Shown piece by piece: positions 15,226-24,289 of a DNA stretch of 62,192 bases. The DNA is from an uncultured Oscillospiraceae bacterium. GTDB taxonomy: Bacteria > Bacillota > Clostridia > Oscillospirales > Oscillospiraceae. The stretch is taken from the NCBI GenBank assembly GCA_947632155.1, contig CANROF010000008.1:1-62192 (forward strand), written 5' to 3'. The translations under genes were made by a program, and so were the position numbers. Below the pieces are notes generated by a model, which was not told where the DNA came from, made no database searches, and was given only the letters and a program-made list of their open reading frames with translations. How positions within the stretch are numbered: position 1 is the stretch's first letter; every line of letters starts with the position of its first letter.

Positions 15226-17835
15226 TCACATATATGTCTCGAGGACCGGCGCCGCCAGGAGCCCCGTGCCGCCGAGCTGCAGATGGGTGGACGCCCCGTC
15301 GCGGAGCTTCCAGACGAGAGTCGTGGTAAACTCCAGGCGCAGGCTGTTCTCCCCGTCCCGGAGCTTCCCCGTGACGTCCACGCCCACCGGGAAGCCGGCG
15401 TGCCAGCCCAGGTCCTCGCCGTTTACAAAGACGTCCACGGCGTCGCCCCCCTCCGGGAGCACCAGGCGGCAGAGCCGCCCCGGCTTTTCCTCCCACAGGA
15501 AGGACGCGTCGTAGCGGTAAAAGCCCGTGAAAGTGGGCGTCATGGCCGGCCCGTTCATGTTGGGGAGCTCCTCCCCCGGCCCAAACTCCGCCAGGGGCTG
15601 AAAATCGCCGTAGTGGAGCTCGTCGGCCCGGCTGACGCTCCAGCGGAGTCTCAGCGTCTCCCTCCCGCGAAGGGCGGGCAGCGCCGGCGCGCCGGGGATT
15701 TCCCGCTCCAGGGCGAAAAACAGCGCCTCCTGGGGGGCCAGGGCCAGCGGCATACGGCCCCCGGGGACGGAGAAGCTCCTGGCGGCATTGCTCCAGGGGT
15801 CGTACACCGTGACGGCCCCGAAGCCCCCGTCAAACGCGGCCTCCGTCCGGACCGTCTCGGTAAGGCCCTCGTTGAAGAACATCCAGATCTGGCCCTCCGC
15901 GCCCGTAAGGCTCATCTGGCGCAGATTTTTTCTCTGGCTGTCGGGCATCGGTGAAAACGAAACGCGCAGGGGGATCCTCCTTTTCACCTCTTCGGCCAGC
16001 CCGGAGAGGGGCGTTATCACCACCGAACGGCGAAACGCCTCCGGCAGCGGCTCCATCCGCTCGTCGAACTCCGCCGCCCCGTCCACGGCGAACACGGGCA
16101 GGCCCTCCCCGGCGGCGTAGATGGCAAACTCCGCCACGGAGCGCTTTTCGCACCGGGCATAGGGCAGGATAAGGCAGGGCCAGCTCGCCTCTCCCACCGC
16201 AAGGCGCCCCCCGGCGACCCGGGCGCGCTGCGGCGTCAGCATATCGGCGGGGACAACGTCGCAGTCCAGGCCGTTTTCCATAAGGGCCCTGACGGGCTTT
16301 TGGAAAAGCTGGGCCTCCCGGCCCGTCCACTCGCTCTCCGCGTGGTACAGCACCGCCGCGTCCGTCACCGGCCGGCCGGAGGCCAGGAGCCCCCCGGCCC
16401 GCTGCATGTACTTCATGAGCCGGATGAAGGCGGGGAACTGGGGATTGTTCCCCCGGGCGTAAAAGTGCGGCGGGCAGTCCCGGTCCGGATACGCCATGGA
16501 GAAGGCGTGGGGTGTAAAGACGTTGATTCCCCGCACCAGCATGTGGTTGGCCAGCCACTTCATCAGCGACACGCCCTCCCCCCAGCCGTAATTGCCGAAG
16601 AGCTCGCACAGCGCCCGGTTTTTCTTCCGCGGGTCCAGCCGCGCGGCGGAGCTCGCGAGCTTCGCCAGGCCGAAGTGGAAAAATTCCCCGTCCCGGTCCC
16701 CGGCGATCCACTGGTGTACCGTCCCGGTGAAGCCCGGGACGATCTGGTGGTGCACCACGTCCACGCCCGCCATGCTCTGGCCGCGCATCTCCTTGAAATA
16801 GTGGCCGACGCTGCACCCCAGCCTTGCGTGGGCGTTGTCGTCCTCAATGACGTGGCCGATGTACTCCACGCCGCGGCTTTCGCACCACGCCCCGATCTGC
16901 CCGGAAAAGCAGGTATATACCAGGTCCGTCAGCGCCTCCATGTACCCCGACCGCGCCCGGGCCGTCCGCCGGCCGCCGGAGCCCGTCATCTCATACCACA
17001 GGGCGGGGAGATTTGTGAGGAAGTCCCCGCCCCACTCCCGGCGAAGGCGCTCCTCCAGCTCGCCGCTCCAGGGAAGGCGCGTATCGCGCCTCCCGAGCCC
17101 CGCGTCAAAGGCGTAGCCCGGCGTGTTCCCCAGCTCCGGCTCGTCGGAGAAAAAGCCGGCTATGGTGCTTCCGAAGTACGCCTTATAGCGCTCATAGTGC
17201 TTTTCGTACACCTCGTCGATGAGCACCCGCACGGAGCGGGAGTCGATGAGGTTCATATAGCCGTCCCGCCCGCCGCCCTTTTGGGTGGTGAAGAGGACAA
17301 AGAGCCTGTAGGCCCCCTCCGGCAGGTCGAAATAGACAAACCCGTCCCGGAGGCTGTCCGTCAGGTCCAGTATCCCCTCCCCGGACACGTTCAGCGTCTC
17401 GCTGTCCGGCTTGGGGCAGGCCAGTATCCCCAGGAGCCGCCCCTCCGAGCCCAGGAAGTTTTTCACCAGCACGGCGCTGTTCCTGCACGGGCCCATGACG
17501 TCCATGTGCCTCTCCGCCAGGTACGTCTTTTTCAGCTCCGGGCGGCGCTCAAAGCCGCCGTTGGCGTGTCCCGTGGGGAATTTGTCGTCGTCCAGAAGCC
17601 ACAGCCTCAGCCCGCGCCGCCGGGCCTCGGGCAGCAGGGCGTCCAGCGTCTCCCACCACCCGGGGCCGCAAAAATCCGGGTGGGGGCGGGACTCCAGGCA
17701 CACCTCCCGGATGCCGCAGGCCTCTATTTTGTCCAGCTCGTCGAATATCGTGTCGATGCCCTCGCCCTTCATCCAGAGGAAGGGCAGGATGCGGCTGCCG
17801 GTATCGCCGCGCAAAAGCTCCTCTATGGCCTTCAT
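15226..17835 (-). CDS. Large GH106-like putative glycoside hydrolase (paralogue of 3778-6360)
   Basis: 869 residues, start ATG 17835 after GGGGGAGG, overlapping the rhamnosidase stop as ATGA. Motifs in order: ESRPHPDFCGPGWW (about 50), LWLLDDDKFPTGHANGG (about 75), GFFSDEPELGN (about 225), VEYIGHVIEDDNAH (about 320), CELFGNYGWGEG (about 415), a middle alpha/beta segment, and a C-terminal beta-sandwich with VDVFVNGEDLGWH. The same blocks occur in 3778-6360. The layout and the neighbouring GH78 gene suggest an alpha-L-rhamnosidase or related enzyme, but the family number and substrate are not proven. No signal peptide. Confidence 0.6.
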   Translation of the reverse strand: MKAIEELLRGDTGSRILPFLWMKGEGIDTIFDELDKIEACGIREVCLESRPHPDFCGPGWWETLDALLPEARRRGLRLWLLDDDKFPTGHANGGFERRPELKKTYLAERHMDVMGPCRNSAVLVKNFLGSEGRLLGILACPKPDSETLNVSGEGILDLTDSLRDGFVYFDLPEGAYRLFVLFTTQKGGGRDGYMNLIDSRSVRVLIDEVYEKHYERYKAYFGSTIAGFFSDEPELGNTPGYAFDAGLGRRDTRLPWSGELEERLRREWGGDFLTNLPALWYEMTGSGGRRTARARSGYMEALTDLVYTCFSGQIGAWCESRGVEYIGHVIEDDNAHARLGCSVGHYFKEMRGQSMAGVDVVHHQIVPGFTGTVHQWIAGDRDGEFFHFGLAKLASSAARLDPRKKNRALCELFGNYGWGEGVSLMKWLANHMLVRGINVFTPHAFSMAYPDRDCPPHFYARGNNPQFPAFIRLMKYMQRAGGLLASGRPVTDAAVLYHAESEWTGREAQLFQKPVRALMENGLDCDVVPADMLTPQRARVAGGRLAVGEASWPCLILPYARCEKRSVAEFAIYAAGEGLPVFAVDGAAEFDERMEPLPEAFRRSVVITPLSGLAEEVKRRIPLRVSFSPMPDSQRKNLRQMSLTGAEGQIWMFFNEGLTETVRTEAAFDGGFGAVTVYDPWSNAARSFSVPGGRMPLALAPQEALFFALEREIPGAPALPALRGRETLRLRWSVSRADELHYGDFQPLAEFGPGEELPNMNGPAMTPTFTGFYRYDASFLWEEKPGRLCRLVLPEGGDAVDVFVNGEDLGWHAGFPVGVDVTGKLRDGENSLRLEFTTTLVWKLRDGASTHLQLGGTGLLAAPVLETYM

Positions 17836-20471
17836 TTTTCCTCCCCCTTTTTCCCGGACACCGCCCGGTATTCCCAGACGCCGCTGCCCACCGTCTCGTC
17901 AAAGCTGCCGTCCTCGCTCATGAGCCGGACGGTCAGATTTGGCGGCACCGTCACCGTGACGCGGGCGGCGGAGGCGCCCTCCGCCGCCGGCCCCTCCCGC
18001 CGCCAGGAGACGGAGAGCCTCCCGTAGGGGTGGGCCGTCCACACCTTACATTCGTCCACGCCCTCGGCGATGTGCGGGCAGACGGTGACGCGGTCAAACT
18101 GCCCGGGGGCGCGGATGCTGCCGATGCCGCCCAGGCCGCAGCAGAACCACTCGTCGATGCTCCCCAGCATCAGGTGATTTTGGGAGCCGTGGGGCCGCTT
18201 GGGGTCCGGGCCGTCCCACTCCTCCGTCAGCGTGGTGGCGCCGTTCACCACCTGATAGCCGTAGCCCGGGGTGTCGGTGATGTTCGTCATTTTATTGAGG
18301 ATATCCGACATGCCGTTCTGCATCAGCGCCGCCGTCAGATAGGGGTGTCCCACGTCGCCGGCGGTGATGGCGTACCCGCGCTTCACCACCTCGTCCCGGA
18401 GCTGCCCCAGGACCTTTTCCCGGTATCTCTCCGGGACCAGCCCCGCCATGAGGCTCATGGCCTGGGCGGTCTGGCTGCCGTTGGCGTAGCGCCCCGTCTC
18501 GGTATCCAGGAACTGCCTGTTGTATTCCTCGAACACCAGCTCCCTCTGGGCGCGGAACGCCGCGGCGTCGGCGCCGTTCCCCGTGAGCTCCGCCGCCTTT
18601 TCCAGAATCCCCAGGTCCATATAATAGACGCAGGTGGCCGTGACGGGGACGGGGGTGTTCTGGGAATACGGCGTACACGGGCCCACATCCAGCCAGTCGC
18701 CCAGGCCGTGGTGCAAAACGCCGTGCCACGTCCGGCCCGTCAGGTACTCCACGTATTTTTTCATCGTCGGATACCAGTCCCGCAGCGCCCTGACGCTGCC
18801 GTACTTGCGATAGAGGTGCCACATATTGATGACGCACGCGCTGCCCCACTCCGGCGAGTCCACGAAGCCCCTGTGCCAGCGGCCGAAGCCCGTCACGTAC
18901 TCCGGGCAGACGTCCGGCACAAGGCCGTCGCCGTGCTGGGAATCGGCCATGTCGCGCTCTATTTTCTCATAGAGGGCCCGGAGGTCGAAAAAGCACATCA
19001 TCGCGGGGCCGATAAGGTGCGTCTCCTCCAGCCAGGGGAGCTTTTCCCGGTGGGGGCAGTCGGTGAAACAGCTCTTTATGTTGGAGAGCATCGCCTGGCG
19101 CACGAGCCGGTGGATCTGGTCAAACAGCGCGTTGGAGCAGGAAAAGCCCCCCGCCTCCTCCATATCGGGGTAGATGAACTCGCCGGTCAGCTCCTCCAGC
19201 ACGGGCAGGCCCTCCGCGCTCCCCCGCGTTCCCCTGCCGGCCCGGCGCCAGAGCCCCGGCGAGGGGACCGCCCCCTCCACCTTCACATAGCGGAACCCGG
19301 TATACGTGAAATCCGGCGCGAATTCCTGGGCGTCCCCGCCGCCGCAGATATAGGTCCAGGCGTATCCGGGGCCCGTGACGCGCTGGTCCGGCTCCCCGCC
19401 GGGTGTGAGGAGCTCCCCCGGCGTCAGCGTCACTCTTTTCCCCGCCATATCCCCGGCGGTGCGCAGGCGTATGCGGGCCCACCCGGAAAAATTCGTCCCC
19501 AGGTCCACAAGATACGCCCCGCCCTCCAGCCGCCGGATGCTCCGGGGCGGATAGCGGCGCATCACCCGGAGCGGCGGCGCGGAGGCGGCCCGGAGCACGC
19601 CCGGGAACTCCGGTGCCGGCGCCGCCGGCTCCCAGGCGCCGTCCGGCTCAAAATCCGGCGACGAGGGCTCCCTCTCCGGGATGCCGCCGTCGTAGTCCTC
19701 CCCGCCGTATATGCAGCAAAATTTTATGGGCCCGGGTCCGGCCTGCCAGGAGGTGTCGGTGACGATGTTGACCTCCCCGCCGCTTTCATACGTGACCCTC
19801 AGCCTTGCCAGCAGCTTCTTCTCCCCGTAGCTCCTGGGGTAATACGCGTACCGCCCGCCGGGCACGTTGTACATCCCGTCGCCCAGGCTCACCGAGACGG
19901 CGTTTTTCCCCTCCCGCAAAAGCTCCCCCACGTCGTAAACGCAGTAGAGGCAGCTTTTGCGGTAGTCGGTCCAGCCCGCCTCCAGCACGGCGTCGGTGAC
20001 CTCCCTGCGGTTGATGCAGGTCTTCTGGTGGCCCAGGCCGCAGATGAAAAGCCGCGCCTCCCGGACGGGGCCCGCCAGGGTAAACGTCCGGCGCAGGATG
20101 GGAAAGCCCTCCGCCGGGCTTTTTATCCACCCGGCCATCCAGTCCTCCCGGCGGAAAAGCGCCGTCTCAAAAAACGCCCCGGCTCCCGCCGTCTCGCCGG
20201 AGACGGACGTCACCTCCACGTCCCAGTCGTAGCGGCAGTCGGACAGGAGGGGCTCGCCGCCGTACTCGACCTCGTTCATGCGGCGGCTCTCCACATATCC
20301 GCTGTCCCAGACCGTGGCGCCGCCGCGCCGGACCCGGAGCCTGTAGCCCTTTTGATACCAGCTCCGCTCGTCCGTCTCCGCCCGCCAGGAAAAGACCGGG
20401 GCCCGGGCGTCCACGCCCAGGGGGTCCACGCGGTTTTCAACTCTCAGATCGGTCACTCTCACCTTTTTCAC
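17832..20471 (-). CDS. GH78 alpha-L-rhamnosidase
   Basis: 879 residues. N-terminal beta domains (LRVENRVDPLGVD..., then WQAGPGPIKF, DYDGGIPE) lead to an (alpha/alpha)6 barrel with TDCPHREKLPWLEE, GDWLDVGP and PHGSQNHLMLGSIDEWF. These are hallmarks of GH78, which removes terminal alpha-L-rhamnose by an inverting mechanism. GTG start at 20471, with AAAGG 10 bp upstream. First gene of a minus-strand operon: GH78, GH106-like, GH42, GH42, GH140, with 4-bp overlaps between most members. No signal peptide, so it acts on imported rhamnosides. Divergent from the esterase-like gene at 20586. Confidence 0.93.
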   Translation of the reverse strand: MKKVRVTDLRVENRVDPLGVDARAPVFSWRAETDERSWYQKGYRLRVRRGGATVWDSGYVESRRMNEVEYGGEPLLSDCRYDWDVEVTSVSGETAGAGAFFETALFRREDWMAGWIKSPAEGFPILRRTFTLAGPVREARLFICGLGHQKTCINRREVTDAVLEAGWTDYRKSCLYCVYDVGELLREGKNAVSVSLGDGMYNVPGGRYAYYPRSYGEKKLLARLRVTYESGGEVNIVTDTSWQAGPGPIKFCCIYGGEDYDGGIPEREPSSPDFEPDGAWEPAAPAPEFPGVLRAASAPPLRVMRRYPPRSIRRLEGGAYLVDLGTNFSGWARIRLRTAGDMAGKRVTLTPGELLTPGGEPDQRVTGPGYAWTYICGGGDAQEFAPDFTYTGFRYVKVEGAVPSPGLWRRAGRGTRGSAEGLPVLEELTGEFIYPDMEEAGGFSCSNALFDQIHRLVRQAMLSNIKSCFTDCPHREKLPWLEETHLIGPAMMCFFDLRALYEKIERDMADSQHGDGLVPDVCPEYVTGFGRWHRGFVDSPEWGSACVINMWHLYRKYGSVRALRDWYPTMKKYVEYLTGRTWHGVLHHGLGDWLDVGPCTPYSQNTPVPVTATCVYYMDLGILEKAAELTGNGADAAAFRAQRELVFEEYNRQFLDTETGRYANGSQTAQAMSLMAGLVPERYREKVLGQLRDEVVKRGYAITAGDVGHPYLTAALMQNGMSDILNKMTNITDTPGYGYQVVNGATTLTEEWDGPDPKRPHGSQNHLMLGSIDEWFCCGLGGIGSIRAPGQFDRVTVCPHIAEGVDECKVWTAHPYGRLSVSWRREGPAAEGASAARVTVTVPPNLTVRLMSEDGSFDETVGSGVWEYRAVSGKKGEEK

Positions 20472-20585
20472 CTCATATACACCTTTGTAAGGCCGTTCAA
20501 AAAAAGCAATTTTTTGCTATTCCATTTTTGAGATTTGATGCTACAATAGGGATTAAAAATCTATTCCCGGGAGATGGAAACCATC

Positions 20586-21980
20586 ATGCACGGAATCACG
20601 TTACTTACCGCCCCCTCCGATTGGGAGATCGTCCAGCAGGAGGCGGGCTTCGGCGCCGTCCGCCTTGGCGGGACCTTTCAGGTCCACCACGCCGCCGTAA
20701 AAGTGGGGGTGGAGAAGGTCACACCCGTGGTGCGCGTCATGCGCGAGGAGGACAACGCCACGGTCATCCCCTGGACGCCCATGGACGCCAAGGTGGGGCC
20801 GGACTTTTCCGGGACCTTCGACTGTACGCTCTCCATCCCCGCCGGGGGACTGTACCGTATAGAGACGAGCCTGGAGACGAAGAGCACCCAGCCGAATTTG
20901 ACGTGGCTTTTCCGGGGGGACTGCGTGCTCCACCTGGGCGTGGGGGATCTCTTCATCATCGCGGGGCAGTCAAACTCCGCGGGCTACGGCCGGGACTACG
21001 CCATGGACCCGCCGGACCTGCGGGTGCATCTCTACCGCAACCGGGGCGTGTGGGATCTGGCGTGCCACCCCATGAACGAGAGCACCGCCGCCGGGTCCCT
21101 GCCCAACGAGGAGATGGGCATCCCCGGCGTGTCGCCGTATCTCTCCTTCGGAAAAAACTTTTGCGCGCTCTCCCACCGCCCGGTGGGGCTTATCGAGACG
21201 GCCCTGGGCGGCTCCACCATCTCCCGCTGGCACCCGGAAACGGGCAAGCTCTACGCCAACATGCTGGACAAAATACGCAAGACCGGCGGCAAATACGCCG
21301 GGGTCCTGTGGTATCAGGGCTGCTCGGACGGCGACCCGGCCTCCGCCCCCGGGTATCTGGAGAGCTTCACCCGTATGGTAACGGCCCTCCGCCGGGAGCT
21401 GGGCTACGAGATCCCGTTCTTCACCTTCCAGCTCAACCGCTTCGTGGGCTGTACGGAGGACGACGCCTGGGGCACGGTGCGCGAGGCCCAGCGCGCCGCC
21501 GCCGAGACGCTGCCGCGTGTCTCGGTGCTGTCCACCACCAACTGCGCCATGTCCGACGGCATCCACAACAGCGCCCACGCCAATGTGATGCTGGGGGAGA
21601 AGCTGGCCCGCCACGCGGCCCACTATCTTCTGGGCACGCCCCCCTTTGAGGCCCCGGCCATAAGGTCCGTCACCTCGGAGGACGGCGTCACGCTGTGCCT
21701 CACTTTCGCCAATATGGCCCTGGGCTTTGTGTGCGCGTCCTCCACCGCCGCGGAAAACGGCTTTTCCGCCTGGGACGGGGAGGGCCCCGTGGAGCTTTCG
21801 GGCTTTCGCGCAAACAGGGAGGATAAAAATCATATTTATCTCACCTGCGCAAGGCCCCTTTCGGGCAATGCCTGCCTCTCGTTCGCCTGGGAGGCCGATC
21901 CCACCCGCTGTCCGCCGGTGGACGAGGTGACGTTTCTGCCGCCGCTGTCGTTCTACCGCTTCCCCATCACGCGCCCCTGA
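20586..21980 (+). CDS. SGNH/GDSL carbohydrate esterase (sialate O-acetylesterase-like)
   Basis: 464 residues from ATG 20586 (MHGITLLT), with GGGAG 12 bp upstream; ATG 20574 is the alternative but has no spacing for a ribosome-binding site. Catalytic blocks: IIAGQSNSAGYG (serine in GQSN), ETALGGSTISRW, VLWYQGCSDGD and DGIHNSAHANVMLGE (Asp-His). This matches the SASA family (PF03629), which removes acetyl groups from sugars. A C-terminal beta domain covers about 360-464. Plant cell-wall oligosaccharides and glycosides are often acetylated, so it would clear substituents for the glycosidases. No signal peptide. It is followed 15 bp later by GH29. Confidence 0.82.
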   Translation: MHGITLLTAPSDWEIVQQEAGFGAVRLGGTFQVHHAAVKVGVEKVTPVVRVMREEDNATVIPWTPMDAKVGPDFSGTFDCTLSIPAGGLYRIETSLETKSTQPNLTWLFRGDCVLHLGVGDLFIIAGQSNSAGYGRDYAMDPPDLRVHLYRNRGVWDLACHPMNESTAAGSLPNEEMGIPGVSPYLSFGKNFCALSHRPVGLIETALGGSTISRWHPETGKLYANMLDKIRKTGGKYAGVLWYQGCSDGDPASAPGYLESFTRMVTALRRELGYEIPFFTFQLNRFVGCTEDDAWGTVREAQRAAAETLPRVSVLSTTNCAMSDGIHNSAHANVMLGEKLARHAAHYLLGTPPFEAPAIRSVTSEDGVTLCLTFANMALGFVCASSTAAENGFSAWDGEGPVELSGFRANREDKNHIYLTCARPLSGNACLSFAWEADPTRCPPVDEVTFLPPLSFYRFPITRP

Positions 21981-21995
21981 GCTCAAGGAGGTCAC

Positions 21996-23432
21996 ATGGA
22001 ACAAAAAGGCAATTTCACCGCCGAGCTGTGGGAGCGGATCTCCCACCCCGTGCCGGAGTGGTTCCGGGACGCCAAGTTCGGCCTCTTTTTCCACTGGGGA
22101 CCGTACTGCGTCCCCGGGTATATGAACGAGTGGTACTCCCGCAATATGTACTGCAAGGGCTTCAAGCAGAATCTCTACCACGAGCGGACCTTCGGCAGCC
22201 TCCACGATTTCGGCTACAAGGACTTCATCCCCATGCTGCGCGGCGAGGCCTTCGACCCGGAGGCGTGGGCGGAGCTCGTGGAGCTGTCCGGCGCCAGATA
22301 CGCCGGCCCGGTGACGGAGCACTGTGACAACTTCTCCCTCTGGGACAGCAGGGTAAACCCCGTGAACAGCGTCAATATGGGTCCCCGCCGGGATGTCCTC
22401 GGGGAGTGCGCCGTGGCCTTCCGCAGACGGGGGATAAGGCTCCTGGCCACCTTCCACCACCAGTGGCTGTGGGGGTGGTTCATGTCCACCGACGCCGAGG
22501 CGGACGTCTATATGCCGGAAAATGAGCTCTACTACGGCCCCGCCCTCCCGCTGGAGACGAACCGCTACATCCCCTACCGTCTCCCGGACGAGGCGTTTTG
22601 CCGGACCTGGCGGGACAAGGTCTTAGAGGTCATCGACCGCTACTGCCCCGACGCCCTCTACTTTGACAGCCGCGCCTGCATCATCGGCGAGCCCTACCGC
22701 TTTGAGGTGGTGGACCGCTATTACCGCAGGGCCGGCGCCGACGGGATCGTGACCTTCAAGCAGGAGGATTTCCCCCAGCGCGCCGGGGTCTACGACACGG
22801 AGCGCGGCAGCTTCGCCCTCCCGAAGCCCTTTGTCTGGCAGTCGGACGACCGGCTGGAGGCCAACACCACCTGGTGCATCGTCCAAAGCCCGAAGTACCG
22901 CGGCGCGAAAAGCGTCATCCATCAGCTCTGCGACATCGTGTCGAAAAACGGAAATCTCCTTTTGAACGTGGGGCCCCGCGCCGACGGGTCCTTCCACCCC
23001 GACGCGGTCCGGGAGCTCCGGGCCGTGGGGGACTGGCTGCGGCTCAACGGGGAGGCCATATACGGCTCCCGGCCCTTCTCCGTGGCCGCGGAGGGCCCCG
23101 CCACCGTGGACGATGCCGGCTACGACGTGGCGATGCTCAATAAGGACCTGAAGGGCGGCGCCGCCGAGCTCAAAAATCAGGAGCTGGGTGAGCGCGACCT
23201 GCGCTTCACCACCGCGGGGGGGAGCCTCTACGCCATCGCCATGGGCTGGCCAGAAAGCGGCAGGGCGGAGATACGGACCCTCCGGCGCGGCGGGCCCATG
23301 GGGGATATATCCTCCGTCCGCCTCTTGGGCGCGGACGCGCCGCTGCCCTTCCGGCGGACCGACACGGCTCTGGAGGTGACGTTCCCCGCCGAGAGGCCCT
23401 GCGAGCACGCCTATGTCCTGAAGATAAACTGA
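21996..23432 (+). CDS. GH29 alpha-L-fucosidase
   Basis: 478 residues, start ATG 21996 with AAGGAGG 7 bp upstream. The signature WFRDAKFGLFFHWGPYCVPG opens the barrel. AKYAGPVTEH-like text (SGARYAGPVTEHCDNF) and DALYFDSRACIIG (nucleophile Asp in YFDS) follow, with a short C-terminal beta domain. GH29 releases alpha-L-fucose by retention. It pairs with the esterase gene in a two-gene plus-strand unit divergent from the GH78 operon. L-fucose isomerase at 30736 could take the product further. No signal peptide. Confidence 0.9.
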   Translation: MEQKGNFTAELWERISHPVPEWFRDAKFGLFFHWGPYCVPGYMNEWYSRNMYCKGFKQNLYHERTFGSLHDFGYKDFIPMLRGEAFDPEAWAELVELSGARYAGPVTEHCDNFSLWDSRVNPVNSVNMGPRRDVLGECAVAFRRRGIRLLATFHHQWLWGWFMSTDAEADVYMPENELYYGPALPLETNRYIPYRLPDEAFCRTWRDKVLEVIDRYCPDALYFDSRACIIGEPYRFEVVDRYYRRAGADGIVTFKQEDFPQRAGVYDTERGSFALPKPFVWQSDDRLEANTTWCIVQSPKYRGAKSVIHQLCDIVSKNGNLLLNVGPRADGSFHPDAVRELRAVGDWLRLNGEAIYGSRPFSVAAEGPATVDDAGYDVAMLNKDLKGGAAELKNQELGERDLRFTTAGGSLYAIAMGWPESGRAEIRTLRRGGPMGDISSVRLLGADAPLPFRRTDTALEVTFPAERPCEHAYVLKIN

Positions 23433-23438
23433 GTAGAC

Positions 23439-24248
23439 CTACGGCCTCACCCGGGGGAGCGTTCCCAGTATCTCCCGCGTCTCCCCGGGGCTGGCCGGCT
23501 CGTAGCCGATGGCCCGGATAAGCTCCGCCAGGCGCTCCACAAGCTGGTAATTCCACGAAGCCCTGACCCCCGGGGCCAGATACGCGCTGTCCTCGAAGCC
23601 GATGCGCACGATGCCGGCGCCCAGGGCTATGGCGGCGGCGAGGAAGTCCCAGTTGTCCCGCCCGTAGTGCGTGACGCCCCATTTCGCGTCCGGGGGCACC
23701 GCGGAGCGGAACGCCAGGAGGCACCCTAAATCCGGCTGCATACCGCCCTTATGCCCGAAGACCAGGTTGTAGAAGACCGGCGCGCGGTAGGGCGCGGTCT
23801 TCCTGCTGCGCTCGATGTTGTAGATCATCCCGATGTCAAATACCTCCACCTCCGGGATGATTCCCCGCTCATAGGAGGCCCTGGCGCAGTAGTCGATGTC
23901 CTGAAACGTGTTGACATACACCGCGTCCCCCAGATTGGTGGTGCCGCCGTTGAGGGACGAGCTCTCCACCCGCCAGTACTCCAGCGGCCGGCAGCGCTCC
24001 CGGATGGTCATGGGGGATACGCCGCCGGTGGAGGCCTGCGCCACCACGTCCGTGCGGGACAGGATCTCCTCAAAGGTTTCGATAAAATACCCCGTGTCCG
24101 GGCTCAGCGTCCCGTCGGGCAGGCGACAGTGCAGGTGGCACATACCGGCCCCGGCCTTCACGCTTTTTTCCACGTCCACGGCCAGCCGCGCCTTGTCCAC
24201 CGGCGTTCCGGCCTCCACGGGGGCCAGGGAAATGACGATCTTTTTCAC
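23439..24248 (-). CDS. BKACE-family beta-keto acid cleavage enzyme (DUF849)
   Basis: 269 residues from GTG 24248 (MKKIVISLAP), chosen because GGAG lies 9 bp upstream; ATG 24263 adds five residues but has no ribosome-binding site. The DUF849 pattern is clear: zinc ligands in MCHLHCR, PEVEVFD, NLVFGHKGGM and IVRIGFEDS. BKACE enzymes split a beta-keto acid with acetyl-CoA to give acetoacetate and a new acyl-CoA; the archetype acts in lysine fermentation. Here the lysine genes are absent. It closes an operon with a DUF1537 kinase, GH127 and a racemase-like protein, so a sugar-derived beta-keto acid is more likely. That is inference. Confidence 0.85.
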   Translation of the reverse strand: MKKIVISLAPVEAGTPVDKARLAVDVEKSVKAGAGMCHLHCRLPDGTLSPDTGYFIETFEEILSRTDVVAQASTGGVSPMTIRERCRPLEYWRVESSSLNGGTTNLGDAVYVNTFQDIDYCARASYERGIIPEVEVFDIGMIYNIERSRKTAPYRAPVFYNLVFGHKGGMQPDLGCLLAFRSAVPPDAKWGVTHYGRDNWDFLAAAIALGAGIVRIGFEDSAYLAPGVRASWNYQLVERLAELIRAIGYEPASPGETREILGTLPRVRP

Positions 24249-24289
24249 GGTATCACGCTCCATTTCGAATCAATTTTTTCTTTAGGGTA

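Noticed and set aside
13165-15954. 929-codon plus-strand frame across two glycosidase genes
   Set aside because: Crosses two real minus-strand genes and has no domain; codon-shadow effect.
20471-20573. Clear promoter in the divergent GH78/esterase region
   Set aside because: A TACAAT box is present near 20551 but no -35 at proper spacing could be assigned.
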